A stretch of 64,000 bases of DNA from JARRKC01 sp037388505 (GCA_037388505.1 JARRKC010000004.1:606662-670661); one strand, 5' to 3'. Numbered from the stretch's first letter, positions 20,231 through 28,762 are shown. The notes: a model not told the origin generated them from the sequence alone. Numbers and translations: made by a program.

Positions 20231-21172
20231 TCAGCCGCCCGTTCCTTCGTAGGCCTGGATGATCAACTGTACCAAACGATGGCGGACCACATCGCGATGG
20301 TCGAAGTAGCAGAACGTAATGCCCTCGATGTGGCGCAGAATCCGTGAGGACTCGACCAGGCCAGACTTCTGGCCGGTCGGGAGGTCGATCTGCGTCACAT
20401 CGCCGGTCACGACGGTCTTCGAGTTGACCCCAATTCTCGTCAGGAACATTTTCATTTGTTCGCTGGTGGAGTTCTGAGCCTCGTCCAGGATGATGAAGGA
20501 GTCACTCAGTGTACGCCCCCGCATGAAGGCGATGGGGGCAATCTCGATGGTCCCGCGCTCGATGAACTTCTGAACCTTCTCCGCGTCCAGCATGTCGTAC
20601 AGCGCGTCGTAGAGAGGACGGAGATAGGGGTTCACCTTCTCCTGCATGTCCCCGGGCAGGAAACCGAGTTTCTCACCCGCTTCTACGGCGGGACGGGCCA
20701 GAATGATCCTGCGGACGGCCTTGTGCAGCAGTAGCGACACCCCCATGGCGACGGCCAGATAGGTCTTACCCGTTCCTGCCGGGCCGATTCCGAAGATGAG
20801 ATCGCTGCCCTGGATGGCTTCCAGGTAGCGCGTCTGATTCAGGGACCGGGGTACCACTTCGCGGACCGGTGTCCGGATCGAAATGCGCCTCGGGAAAATT
20901 TCCCGCAAGGAAGCTGCGGAATCGTGGGCGATTTGACGGAAAGCGTCCTGCAAGTCGCCGTTGCTGAACTCGCAGCCCTCCTCGACGAGGTTCGAAAAAT
21001 CGGCCAGTATCCGCTCGACGCCGGCGACGTCCTCGGCCTTCCCCTCGATCGACACCCGACTGCCGCGAGCGCTGATTTTCACGTCGAATAGAGATTCGAG
21101 CAGCCGAATGTTCTCGTCGCGAACATCGAAGAGAATCTCGGCACCCCTCTCGGGAAGAACCAGCTTTTTCAA
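20231..21172 (-). CDS. phoH: PhoH-like ATPase
   Basis: Cytoplasmic P-loop protein of the PhoH/YbeZ family, linked to RNA metabolism and ribosome maturation together with YbeY; 313 aa. An N-terminal KH-like domain (about 20-65) precedes Walker A GPAGTGKT (130-137) and Walker B FIILDEAQN (near 230), followed by a TGDVTQIDLP motif. The likely start is TTG 21172, with only a weak upstream site. It follows rpsT by 17 bp. No ybeY gene follows in the window; ddl comes next after 108 bp. Confidence 0.93.
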   Translation of the reverse strand: MKKLVLPERGAEILFDVRDENIRLLESLFDVKISARGSRVSIEGKAEDVAGVERILADFSNLVEEGCEFSNGDLQDAFRQIAHDSAASLREIFPRRISIRTPVREVVPRSLNQTRYLEAIQGSDLIFGIGPAGTGKTYLAVAMGVSLLLHKAVRRIILARPAVEAGEKLGFLPGDMQEKVNPYLRPLYDALYDMLDAEKVQKFIERGTIEIAPIAFMRGRTLSDSFIILDEAQNSTSEQMKMFLTRIGVNSKTVVTGDVTQIDLPTGQKSGLVESSRILRHIEGITFCYFDHRDVVRHRLVQLIIQAYEGTGG

Positions 21173-21189
21173 CGGGAAAACCTGGATTC

Positions 21190-21444
21190 CTAGCCCAAGG
21201 TTTTGGAGAGCCTGGACTTGTACCTGGCGGCCGTGTTGGCGTGGATCTTGCCCTTCCGAGCCGTCTTGTCGATCACGGAAAAGACCGTCGGCAGGAGCGC
21301 CCGAGCTTCTTCCGACTTGCCCTCCTGGACAAGCTGGCGGAAACGTTTGATCTCGGTACGCATTCTGGATCGTGCGCTGCGATTCAAGATGCGTCGTTCG
21401 CGATTCTGACGCATCCGTTTGACCGCAGACTTGATGTTCGGCAT
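21190..21444 (-). CDS. rpsT: 30S ribosomal protein S20
   Basis: Small-subunit protein that binds the 5' domain of 16S rRNA; 84 aa, with the typical opening MPNIKSAVKRMRQNRERR, very basic throughout, and a conserved KGKIHANTAARYKSRL near the C-terminus. AAGGAG lies upstream of ATG 21444. It is located between holA and phoH on the same strand. Confidence 0.96.
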   Translation of the reverse strand: MPNIKSAVKRMRQNRERRILNRSARSRMRTEIKRFRQLVQEGKSEEARALLPTVFSVIDKTARKGKIHANTAARYKSRLSKTLG

Positions 21445-21514
21445 ATCGATGAACTCCTTAAATCGAGCAGACTAAGCCTTCGAGGCCAAGAAAACGCCAT
21501 TATAGGAATCGACA

Positions 21515-22474
21515 TCAGCAGGTGTCAACGATGAGCCGGTCGAGGTGGACCCGCGCGTCTGCTCCGGAGCTTTTCAGCAGTCGGTCGCTCTCGCGCAGGC
21601 GCAGCAGCAGATCGATCAGGCGTTCCCGAGAATACTGGCGCACTTCGCGTTCTCTTCCCTTGAAGCTCCACAGTTTCACCTGCGGAAGGGCGCGACTGAA
21701 GCTCTGGCCCGCATCCATCATCTCCCGCAGGACCAGCAGCCGCTTGATGCTCCAATACAGTACACCCAAGATGCTCGGCGCCTGCATCCCACCCTCGATC
21801 AGCCGGTGCAGGAGCAGGAGCGCATCTTCTTTGTTGCGACCCGCCATTGCCCCGACCAGTTCGAAGACATCATGCTCGCGCGCCTCCGCGGTAAGGGCAA
21901 GCACCGCATCGACACCAATCTGCTTGCTCTTCCATGCCCAGAGGATCAGTTTCTCGAGTTCCGCGTCCAGCCGCTGAAAATCCTCACCCAGAAGCTGGAC
22001 CAGAAGATCGGCGGCATCCCGGGACATCTCGAAGCCTTCTTGCTTGGCCTTGCGCCTCAACCAAGCCTCGCCCTTGCCACGACCGTCAAGCTCGATGGTC
22101 GGAAGTTTCGGCCATCCACGCACCGTTTTGGCGACTTCCAGAACGACGACGGCACGATCGGAGGGACTCTCGAGATACGTCTTCAACCCTTCCGGCGCAG
22201 CGTCGGCATGCCGGACGTAGATCCAGCGCCGACGGCTCATCCAGGGTAGGGTTCGAGCCTGAGCGGAGACCACCTCTCCGGAAACACCCTCCTCCGCGAG
22301 ATCGAAGACCGACCAATCGAAGGTACGGGCCGATTCGTCCAAGCGGGACTCGCAAAACTGGAGTACACGGTCGCGAAGGTAGGCCTGGTCCGTCATCAGC
22401 AGGTAGACTGGTTCCGGATTCTCCGCAGATTTGACGAACTCGCTGTAATTCATGACGGAACCGCTAGAAGCCAT
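21515..22474 (-). CDS. holA: DNA polymerase III delta subunit
   Basis: Clamp-loader subunit that opens the beta sliding clamp; 319 aa. The N-terminal domain holds PVYLLMTDQAYLRDRV, a diverged P-loop region as usual for delta. The middle has DAADLLVQLLGEDFQRLDAELEKLILWA, a hallmark block, and the C-terminal collar domain has LIEGGMQAPSILGVLYWSIKRLL. The start is ATG 22474 (11 bp overlap with lptE) or ATG 22453 (MNYSEF); neither has a clear ribosome site. The lptE-holA-rpsT order is common in Gram-negative genomes. Confidence 0.91.
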   Translation of the reverse strand: MASSGSVMNYSEFVKSAENPEPVYLLMTDQAYLRDRVLQFCESRLDESARTFDWSVFDLAEEGVSGEVVSAQARTLPWMSRRRWIYVRHADAAPEGLKTYLESPSDRAVVVLEVAKTVRGWPKLPTIELDGRGKGEAWLRRKAKQEGFEMSRDAADLLVQLLGEDFQRLDAELEKLILWAWKSKQIGVDAVLALTAEAREHDVFELVGAMAGRNKEDALLLLHRLIEGGMQAPSILGVLYWSIKRLLVLREMMDAGQSFSRALPQVKLWSFKGREREVRQYSRERLIDLLLRLRESDRLLKSSGADARVHLDRLIVDTC

Positions 22475-23036
22475 CGACGATCGAAGCGACTACTGCAGCG
22501 GCAAAGTCGGTGGCAATCCGGCCCAGAGCCGGATTCATTTCGGAAAAGAAGTTCTTCACATCGATGTTGACGATGTACTGCTCCCGAAAAATGTATTGAT
22601 TATTCGAGAACAACACCTTCCCGGTCTTTTCGTCCTTGAGTTCAACTGCCGCGTAAACGGTCACCAGGAAGGTCGAGGCAAAGGCGCTCCTGGCGAAGGT
22701 CACGGGGCTTGCCGTCACGCGTGTCACCCGCCCCTCGAGGACGGCGTCGGCTCTCGATTCTTCCTGCACGATCGAGTAGTCGGTGCGCTTGACGAACTCG
22801 CTGACCAGTGACCGGGTAAGGATCTGTTCGATTTCGTACGAAGTGGTTTCGTTCTGGAGAGGTTTGATCAGCAGAGTGTGAAACGGACGGGGAACGCGGT
22901 TGTGCGCAGCGATGCGGTAGCCACAGGCGCCGCTCGTCACTCCCAGAAGGAGGCAAAGCGGCAACCACCAAAACCGCAGAGGCCAGCGCCGGCCCAGATG
23001 CGGGACCGAATTCGCGCCTGCCCACCTCCTGCTCAT
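22464..23036 (-). CDS. lptE: LPS-assembly lipoprotein LptE
   Basis: Outer-membrane lipoprotein that plugs LptD and helps insert lipopolysaccharide; 190 aa. A signal peptide (hydrophobic LPLCLLLGVTSG) ends in a lipobox with Cys38 (SGACGY). The body carries LLIKPLQNETTSYEIEQILTRSLVSEF (split by eye), typical of LptE/LptE-like proteins, and an ADAVLEGRVT strand. It overlaps dcd by an ATGA and precedes holA. No lptD is present in the window. Confidence 0.86.
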   Translation of the reverse strand: MSRRWAGANSVPHLGRRWPLRFWWLPLCLLLGVTSGACGYRIAAHNRVPRPFHTLLIKPLQNETTSYEIEQILTRSLVSEFVKRTDYSIVQEESRADAVLEGRVTRVTASPVTFARSAFASTFLVTVYAAVELKDEKTGKVLFSNNQYIFREQYIVNIDVKNFFSEMNPALGRIATDFAAAVVASIVDGF

Positions 23037-23614
23037 TCTCGTTCTGAACTCCCTCCCGGCTCAACCCTGGACAGCACAATGCCCTTTTGGGCCTGGTATT
23101 TTCCCTTTCGATCGCGGTACGAAACCCGGCACACTTCGTCGGCGCTCAGGAAGATCAACTGCGCGATCCCTTCACCAGCGTAGATCCGAACCGGGGCGGG
23201 GCCCGTATTGGAGATCGACATCGTCACGTGTCCCTCCCACTCCGGTTCGAAGGGAGTCACGTTGACGAGGATGCCGCAGCGCGCATAGGTTGACTTCCCG
23301 GTGCAGATCGTCAGGATGTCTCGCGGGATGCGGAAATACTCGACCGACTGTGCCAGCACGAAGGATCCGGGAGCGACGACGCACCGCTTCGCCTCGTAGT
23401 CCTCGAAAAGTTCCGGATCGATCCGCTTGGGATCCACCAGGTCAGAAGGCGTACCTCGAAACAGCTTGAAGTGTCGATCAACGCGGAAGTCGTATCCGTA
23501 TGACGAGGGACCGAAGGAGATCGAACCGGAGCGGACGAGCGCCTCTTCGAACGGCTCGATCATCCCATGTTCTCGGGACTGCTCGACAATCCAGCTGTCG
23601 GGTTTGACTCCCAT
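23033..23614 (-). CDS. dcd: dCTP deaminase
   Basis: Trimeric enzyme of the dUTPase superfamily that deaminates dCTP to dUTP for thymidylate synthesis; 193 aa. Signature blocks are SFGPSSYGYDFRV, GSFVLAQSVEYFRIP, GKSTYARCGILVNVTPFEP and GEGIAQLIFL. Whether it is mono- or bifunctional (dCTP deaminase/dUTPase) cannot be decided by eye. It is the first gene of the downstream minus-strand group; the 339 bp upstream hold repeats and a hairpin cluster. Confidence 0.94.
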   Translation of the reverse strand: MGVKPDSWIVEQSREHGMIEPFEEALVRSGSISFGPSSYGYDFRVDRHFKLFRGTPSDLVDPKRIDPELFEDYEAKRCVVAPGSFVLAQSVEYFRIPRDILTICTGKSTYARCGILVNVTPFEPEWEGHVTMSISNTGPAPVRIYAGEGIAQLIFLSADEVCRVSYRDRKGKYQAQKGIVLSRVEPGGSSERE

Positions 23615-23658
23615 AGCGCTCGACGCCGGATTCTATCACGCCGCCCCGGGCCGGAGAT

Positions 23659-23954
23659 GAGTTCCGAGTTCCGAGTTTCGAGTTCCGAGGGTACGAGTTT
23701 CGAGTTTCGCAGGGTGCAGGGGCCAGAGGTCCGACCTTGCGGGACGAAATGAGAGGGGTTGTTGCCGTCAAGGCAGTCACGACGGGAGTGAGACGCCAAC
23801 GGTGTCGTTTCATCCGAGAGCTTTGGGCAGCCGCCCAAAGCCAGGCACCGTCCCAAAGGTGCCGCAGCGCCGTAAGCGCGACTCATCATACCAGCGCGGC
23901 TTTCCGCCCTCGGAACTCGGAACCTCGAAACCCGAAACCCGAAACTCGGAACTC
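23659..23954. repeat. Two-armed short-unit array (GAGTTCCGAGTTTC / GAAACTCGGAACTC)
   Basis: The left arm (23659-23709) has about six copies of GAGTTCC or GAGTTTC separated by G or CG. The right arm (23909-23954) has the same units in reverse complement (CGGAACT, CGAAACC). The arms are about 200 bp apart and could pair in a transcript. The right arm ends at the stop codon of the site-2 protease. The enclosed 200 bp contain a chain of hairpins (separate entry). No gene is supported in this 339 bp gap. Confidence 0.8.
23763..23907. other. Chain of consecutive short hairpins, possible structured RNA
   Basis: Seven stem-loops follow one another: TGCC/GGCA (23763-23775), TCAC/GTGA (23777-23791), GACGCC/GGTGTC with a G-T pair (23792-23806), CTTTGGGC/GCCCAAAG (23821-23840, 8 bp, 4 nt loop), GGCACC/GGTGCC (23844-23863), GCGC/GCGC (23867-23879) and GCGG/CCGC (23896-23907). 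The G-T pair in the third stem favours the plus strand as the RNA strand. It matches no riboswitch or ribozyme I can recall, and the function is unknown. Confidence 0.45.
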
Positions 23955-24949
23955 TACAGTGACCCCACATGCTGCACGACCCGTACGGGGACGGGCATGA
24001 AGGTCACGACGAAGACCACCAGCGCCACCAGCGCCAGGATCCAACGTGCGCGACCCAATTGCGGAGCATCGTTGTAGGGTCGGGGATGACGAAAGCGCAG
24101 GAAGAGCAGGATCACGGCAAACAGAAGGTATCCGAGCATCGGCCACGAGAGCAGGCTCAGGAGCACCAGCGAGATGAATGTGACGTACGAGACGATGCGG
24201 TGGACCCGGCTCCCGAATAGAGCGTACACGACGTGACCTCCGTCCAACTGCCCAACCGGCAGCAGATTGAGGCTCGTAGCGAGCATCCCGAACCATGCCG
24301 CCCAGCCCACGGGGTGGAGCTGAATGTAGGCCGGATCGCCGCGGAAGAAAAGCTTGACCGCCAACTGAAACAGCAGGGGCTCACCGAACTCCCAGGAGGG
24401 CTCGAGCGAATCGAACCCCTGGAACTGTGTCGATAATGCAACGCCAACCGCGAGGACCGGAAGAATCAAGACGAATCCCGCGAGGGGACCTGCGATTCCT
24501 ACGTCGAAGAGCTGGCGACGGTCGCGAAACAGGGACTTGATCCGAATCACCGCTCCGAACGTGCCGAACGGATTGAGCGGGGGCGGCGCGGGAATCACGT
24601 AGGGTACCGTAGCGTCGATCTTGTGAAACCGACAGGCAAGGTAGTGACCCATTTCATGACAGATCAGGATCACCAGAACCGAAAAAGCGAACGGAGATCC
24701 GGCCAGCAGGACCGTCGGGTCGTGAAGCAGTTGAAGAATGCTCTGGGCCAACTGGTCACTGGTCGCTGCCGAGAATTCCGCATTCCACAGGAAGCCCGCC
24801 AGAAGCGTCGTCAGGCACGTAATGATGAACAAAAGCAGGGGGAGAAACCGCCTGGGAGGTCGAGCGGCCGCCTGTGGCGGGCTCGCCGGATACCATTCGA
24901 TTTCATCTGGAAGCCGGTCTCGCCGGCCCACGGGAACGTTTCGATCCAA
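23954..24949 (-). CDS. Site-2 protease family (M50) membrane metalloprotease
   Basis: Intramembrane zinc protease, about 331 aa with six or so hydrophobic segments. The zinc motif is HEMGH inside LVILICHEMGHYLACRFH, and the third ligand is in NLLPVGQLDGGHV. A YVIPAPPPLNPFGTFGAVIRIKS block is typical of the bacterial S2P/SREBP-like group without a PDZ domain. The start is unclear: the frame extends back into HU without an ATG, and TTG 24949 or GTG 24931 just after the HU stop are the best choices; an ATG at 25030 would overlap HU by 74 bp. The substrate is unknown. Confidence 0.85.
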   Translation of the reverse strand: MDRNVPVGRRDRLPDEIEWYPASPPQAAARPPRRFLPLLLFIITCLTTLLAGFLWNAEFSAATSDQLAQSILQLLHDPTVLLAGSPFAFSVLVILICHEMGHYLACRFHKIDATVPYVIPAPPPLNPFGTFGAVIRIKSLFRDRRQLFDVGIAGPLAGFVLILPVLAVGVALSTQFQGFDSLEPSWEFGEPLLFQLAVKLFFRGDPAYIQLHPVGWAAWFGMLATSLNLLPVGQLDGGHVVYALFGSRVHRIVSYVTFISLVLLSLLSWPMLGYLLFAVILLFLRFRHPRPYNDAPQLGRARWILALVALVVFVVTFMPVPVRVVQHVGSL

Positions 24950-24956
24950 GGCGGGA

Positions 24957-25226
24957 TTATTCGGCAAAGCGGATCTCTTTGCCGGGTTTGAAACGTACGG
25001 TCTTTCCGGGCGGGATCGGCACTTCGGCACCCGTCCTCGGATTCCGGCCGATTCCGCTCTTGCGTGGCTTTACGACGAAAACGCCAAAACCGCGCAGTTC
25101 GATCCGTTCGCCGGCCTTCAACGCAGACTTCAAAGCATCGAAAAATGCATCTACGGCGATTTCCGCCTTCACCTTCGTGATCTCGTTGCGTTCTGCCACG
25201 CGGGCAACAATGTCCTGTTTTACCAC
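24957..25226 (-). CDS. hup: DNA-binding protein HU
   Basis: Histone-like nucleoid protein, 89 aa. It has the full HU/IHF pattern: VKQDIVARVAE start, ELRGFGVFVVKPRKSGIGRNPRTG, then PPGKTVRFKPGKEIR. The GRNPRTG arm and the intercalating proline are intact. HU versus IHF cannot be settled by sequence alone, but the length and arm favour HU. Confidence 0.94.
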   Translation of the reverse strand: MVKQDIVARVAERNEITKVKAEIAVDAFFDALKSALKAGERIELRGFGVFVVKPRKSGIGRNPRTGAEVPIPPGKTVRFKPGKEIRFAE

Positions 25227-25241
25227 CGCTATGCTTCCTTC

Positions 25242-25676
25242 CTAAACCGTTAGAAAGACTATACTTTCATTCTCATTCAAATGCAACTTCGTAGATTCTT
25301 CCGACCGCCGGATCCGGCCGCGGCGGTTGCAGAAGGGGCAGCGAAACTCGATCACCCCTCCCTCGAATTCCGCGAAGCTGACGCTGCTGTCGTCGATTGG
25401 GCAGCGCGGAACCTGATCTTGGGCCACTCTCTCTAGAAAGTAGTTCAGGTGGACCACAGTCCACCCCCCCGGCGATCGACTCTGCTGCCAATTGAGCTTC
25501 CGGCCGCAACCCCGACAGGAGATCTTCAGACAGAGACGATCCCCGAGAGCGTAATCGCTCGTAAAGACGAGTTCTTCGCCACACTTCTCACACAGCGGAG
25601 CTTCCTTTCCCGCGAAGTACTCGCGAACGAGGCGCCCGGCTTCGTCGGCACAACTCTGGTCGTGCGGGATCAACAT
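25242..25676 (-). CDS. Zinc-ribbon protein of unknown function
   Basis: 144 aa with several Cys pairs: CEKCG (residues about 29-33), SCRGCG (about 54-59), a lone Cys in VPRCPID and FRCPFCNRRGRI near the C-terminus. Two zinc ribbons are likely. The final residues (KLHLNENESIVFLTV) look like a terminal beta strand. It overlaps the nfo stop by 7 bp, so it is co-expressed with nfo. I do not recognise the family; a nucleic-acid-binding role is only a guess from the ribbons and the repair-gene neighbour. Confidence 0.65.
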   Translation of the reverse strand: MLIPHDQSCADEAGRLVREYFAGKEAPLCEKCGEELVFTSDYALGDRLCLKISCRGCGRKLNWQQSRSPGGWTVVHLNYFLERVAQDQVPRCPIDDSSVSFAEFEGGVIEFRCPFCNRRGRIRRSEESTKLHLNENESIVFLTV

Positions 25677-26539
25677 CGACGCCGTCCTATCATCGAACGA
25701 AGGAACGCCAGATTCCGGCGATCTTCCTCACCGTCTTTACCTTTCGGAGTTTCGAGGATTTTGGGAACACCGCACAGCCGTTCTTCATTCATTATGAGAC
25801 AAAAACCCCGGTTACCGATTTCGCCGTCTCCAATATGCTGATGCCGATCGACGCGACTTCCGAATCCACGCTTGCTGTCGTTGACGTGCAGCACCCGAAG
25901 AAGGTCCAGTCCCACTACGCGATCGAACTCGCTCACGGTGCGGTCCCACGCTTCCGGGGTTCTCAGGTCGTAGCCGGCTGCAAAGACGTGGCAGGAGTCC
26001 ACGCAGACACCGACTCGCTCGGGTTTCCTGACGTTACCCAGAATGTCACGCAAATGTTCAAAACGATGCCCGATGGATGTCCCCTGCCCGGCAGTCGTCT
26101 CCAGTGCGATGGGAGTCGAGCCGGGGTCGAGGCGCTCGTGAATCCGATCGATGGCGTCGGCGATGCGTTCGACTCCTCTCGTCTCTCCGCTACCCAGGTG
26201 TGCGCCGGGATGGACGACCAGGTGGGAGAGGCCCAGGGCCGTGGATCGCTGGATCTCGTCGATGAGGGCATCCTGGCTGCGTTCCCAAAGCGAGTCATCG
26301 GGCGAGGCCAGGTTGATCAAATAAGAGTCATGCCCGACCACCCGCTTCAGCCCGGCGATTCGGCAGGCGGTGCGAAAGGCTTCGACCTCATCCTCGGACA
26401 ACGGCCGCCCCTTCCATTGACTGGCGTTCTTCACGAAGATCTGAAGCGCCGTACAGCCGGCACCCACGGCCCGGTCCACCGCCTTGGGGATTCCTCCGGC
26501 AATCGACATGTGCGCACCCAGAAGAGGTTTCACATGCAT
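25670..26539 (-). CDS. nfo: Endonuclease IV (AP endonuclease)
   Basis: Zinc-dependent apurinic/apyrimidinic endonuclease of base-excision repair; 289 aa from ATG 26539, with AGGGA just upstream. AP2Ec TIM-barrel motifs are LGAHMSIAGGI, NASQWKGRPL, VGHDSYLINLASP, VVHPGAHLGSG, ALETTAGQGTSIG, VGVCVDSCHVFAAGYD, LHVNDSKRGFGSRVDRHQHIGDGEIG. These contain the expected His, Glu and Asp zinc ligands. A TTG at 26554 in frame is an alternative start. The symporter gene ends 11 bp upstream. Confidence 0.95.
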   Translation of the reverse strand: MHVKPLLGAHMSIAGGIPKAVDRAVGAGCTALQIFVKNASQWKGRPLSEDEVEAFRTACRIAGLKRVVGHDSYLINLASPDDSLWERSQDALIDEIQRSTALGLSHLVVHPGAHLGSGETRGVERIADAIDRIHERLDPGSTPIALETTAGQGTSIGHRFEHLRDILGNVRKPERVGVCVDSCHVFAAGYDLRTPEAWDRTVSEFDRVVGLDLLRVLHVNDSKRGFGSRVDRHQHIGDGEIGNRGFCLIMNEERLCGVPKILETPKGKDGEEDRRNLAFLRSMIGRRRC

Positions 26540-26550
26540 GGTTCCCTGGC

Positions 26551-27996
26551 TCAATCCATGGAGGCCGACACTTTGGCCGGCCGAACGGGTTCGTAACTTG
26601 TCTCTACTCTACCAACAATCAGGAAAACGAGTAGAGACGAGACAAGTGCAAGAAGCCCCGGGGAGACACTGAAGGGATAGATACCCAAATGGCGCAAGAT
26701 CTCGAGGCCGGTAGATAGTGCCAAGCCGGTAATAATGCTGACCCGGGCGGCCCACCGACCCGCTTCACGCCAGTTGAGCCCGATCGCGAGAGCAGGCGTC
26801 AGTGCTGCGGCGAAACTCGAGAAGGCGAGAATACCCAGGTAGGCGACCAGCATCCGGGAGCCGATAGCAAGAACTCCCGCGAGGGCGTAAATGACCAGTG
26901 AGCAGCAACGTCCCCACATGACCTGGCGTTCCAGCCTTAACCCGAAAGCCCGAGCCAAATCGCGACTCGCGGCCGCAGCACCGACGTTCACGAAGCTGTC
27001 CGCCGTCGACATGATGGCGGCAACCACCCCGACATAGGCAAAGGGAACCAGCCAGCCCGGTGCCACCCGGGAGAAAAACAGGGTAATTGCATCGTCAGGT
27101 TCGGCAGGGGCCGGCAGGGCGCCGTCGAGAACCAGGCTCCTGACCCCGGCGCCCGCTCCGAGCCAGACCAGACCACAGACCATCATCGTGATGGCCAACA
27201 GCAGGGGAAAGTATTTGAGGACCCGGAGATCCCGGATCATCATCAAACGGTTCACGACGTGCGGCTGCCCCAGGGAGCCGACCGAAAAAAGGAAGAACCA
27301 GCCCAGGCAAGTCAAGGCACCGGCCTCGCCCCAGGGGCTGAGTCCGCTCGATCCCGCCCGGACGAAGGCAGTCGTGATCCCCTCGAGTCCCCCTGATCCG
27401 GCCAGCGCAAAGTAGAAGATCAGGGTGGCCACCCAGAGCATAATGGCTCCCTGGACGACGTCGGTGTAGACGCCCGCCAGCATCCCGCCGGCGGCACTGT
27501 AGAAGACCAGCACGCCCAGCCCCAGAAATACCGCCGGTCCGCGCCCGAGAGGCGTCATGGAGTCCAGTAGAATGCCGAGAGCCAGCAGTTGAGTTGCCAG
27601 GTAGCCGATCACCCCCGTCAGAATGGCGACTGAGGCACAGCCGCTCGCAAACCGGCAGCCGAATCGTTCCAGAATGACATCGGGAATGGTCAGACATCCA
27701 CGCTGATTCGAAAGGTGCATCAAGGGCTTAGCCAGCAGCCAGCACATCAGCGCGCCCGTGAATGAGCTGGAGATCGTGATCCAGAAAGATCCCAGACCGA
27801 CCTGGTAGAAGAGCCCCGGCCCTCCGACGAACACGAAACCGCTCATGATCGAAGCCATCGTGGCCGGGACCAGCGTCAGAAGCCCTAAGCGCCTCCCTGC
27901 CAGGAAGTAGTCCCCCGCATCTGCCGTCTTGCGAACGGCATATACACCGATTCCAATCAGGATGAGCAGGTAGGTCAACCCGACGAGCAGGTTCAT
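26551..27996 (-). CDS. Sodium/solute symporter (SSS family)
   Basis: Na+-coupled inner-membrane transporter, 481 aa with 12-13 hydrophobic segments. The family opening DAGDYFLAGRRLGLLTLVPATMASIMSG and the later YVGVVAAIMSTADSFVNVGAAAASRDLARAFG (both split by eye) carry the sodium-site serines and the STADS motif. Sequence alone does not give the substrate; proline, pantothenate and other solutes are possible. ATG 27996 overlaps the preceding gene's stop as ATGA, which favours it over ATG 28008. SSS plus a small membrane partner encoded just upstream is a recurrent arrangement. Confidence 0.88.
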   Translation of the reverse strand: MNLLVGLTYLLILIGIGVYAVRKTADAGDYFLAGRRLGLLTLVPATMASIMSGFVFVGGPGLFYQVGLGSFWITISSSFTGALMCWLLAKPLMHLSNQRGCLTIPDVILERFGCRFASGCASVAILTGVIGYLATQLLALGILLDSMTPLGRGPAVFLGLGVLVFYSAAGGMLAGVYTDVVQGAIMLWVATLIFYFALAGSGGLEGITTAFVRAGSSGLSPWGEAGALTCLGWFFLFSVGSLGQPHVVNRLMMIRDLRVLKYFPLLLAITMMVCGLVWLGAGAGVRSLVLDGALPAPAEPDDAITLFFSRVAPGWLVPFAYVGVVAAIMSTADSFVNVGAAAASRDLARAFGLRLERQVMWGRCCSLVIYALAGVLAIGSRMLVAYLGILAFSSFAAALTPALAIGLNWREAGRWAARVSIITGLALSTGLEILRHLGIYPFSVSPGLLALVSSLLVFLIVGRVETSYEPVRPAKVSASMD

Positions 27997-28340
27997 TGCC
28001 TCTTCCATCGATCGAAGTCACGGATGAAGCTCAGCGGCCAGATCAACAGCGGAACCACCCAGATCCCAAGGAGCATCCAAAAGGCGGGTGCGGGAAGTCC
28101 GAGCAGCTTCATCGTCGTGTCAGGCGCTGAATCACCGCTCCAGAGGAGGTAGGCCAGGATGCCGGCCGTCCAGATACCGAAGACCACGACCAGTCGCCGC
28201 GGAGCACTTCCCCATATTGCTAGACAGGACAGGACGCCGACGCCGCCCAAGGCCATCGTCCAGCTCGACTCGAACAACCCGCCGACAAGAACCAGAATGA
28301 GTGAGCCGACCAAGAACCCGAAGCGCATGCGTGCCTGCAT
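27993..28340 (-). CDS. Small membrane protein, probable partner of the symporter
   Basis: About 115 aa from ATG 28340 (or 28328), with four hydrophobic segments. It ends WPLSFIRDFDRWKRQ and overlaps the SSS gene by 4 bp. Short multi-pass proteins encoded just before SSS symporters are common in operons, but I cannot assign this one to a named family. The last segment (WMLLGIWVVPLLIWPLSF) resembles the terminal helix of small transporter subunits. Confidence 0.6.
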   Translation of the reverse strand: MQARMRFGFLVGSLILVLVGGLFESSWTMALGGVGVLSCLAIWGSAPRRLVVVFGIWTAGILAYLLWSGDSAPDTTMKLLGLPAPAFWMLLGIWVVPLLIWPLSFIRDFDRWKRQ

Positions 28341-28453
28341 CTTAAACAAAGCGATCGCGAAGGAAAACTGCCCCGCCGGGAAGAAATCCGTGTCTGGGGA
28401 TGTCCGAGGGCCTGCCGCCCTGTAGAATATCAATCCTTAGCGGAGGCACTGAA

Positions 28454-28741
28454 GTGACCATCGAAGACATTGCCAACTACTGCGAAGTCAAGGATTGCCG
28501 CGTATCGCTAGGCTCGTCCGAGGCGGGCTTCATCACGATCGACGGGACCGGCGTGACCGGACGCTTCAACAATTATCGTCGTTTCCTGCGGTTTCACGAA
28601 CTCCAGGCTCTCCCGGAGCCGCGTCGCCTGCTCGCGGCGGCGACCGCCTTCACGATCGAAGACGGAGGCGAACCGAGGGAATTGGATCGCGCGCAGTTTC
28701 AGCAGGAATTGAAGCGGTTCCAGGACCTCGTCGGCGCCTGA
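28454..28741 (+). CDS. Hypothetical protein, 95 aa
   Basis: Starts at GTG 28454 with CGGAGG about 7 nt upstream, giving MTIEDIANYCEVKDCRVSLG. It is small, soluble and mixed alpha/beta, with two Cys near the N-terminus (YCEVKDC). It is not recognised. The gene is alone on the plus strand, divergent from the symporter operon and convergent with the HEAT-repeat gene. The clear ribosome site and protein-like composition support it as real. Confidence 0.6.
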   Translation: MTIEDIANYCEVKDCRVSLGSSEAGFITIDGTGVTGRFNNYRRFLRFHELQALPEPRRLLAAATAFTIEDGGEPRELDRAQFQQELKRFQDLVGA

Positions 28742-28762
28742 GTCGATCGAAGCAGCCGAGTA

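Noticed and set aside
23740..23900. Hammerhead-ribozyme-like pieces (TGATGAG and GAAAC on the minus strand)
   Set aside because: The sequence between the pieces does not close a stem II next to the core, and stem III would contain an A-C mismatch; the plus strand folds better.
23560..23970. Several 60-136 codon frames in the gap between dcd and the site-2 protease gene
   Set aside because: They read through the repeat arms (SSEFRVSS, RNSEL-type peptides) and have no consistent start or composition.
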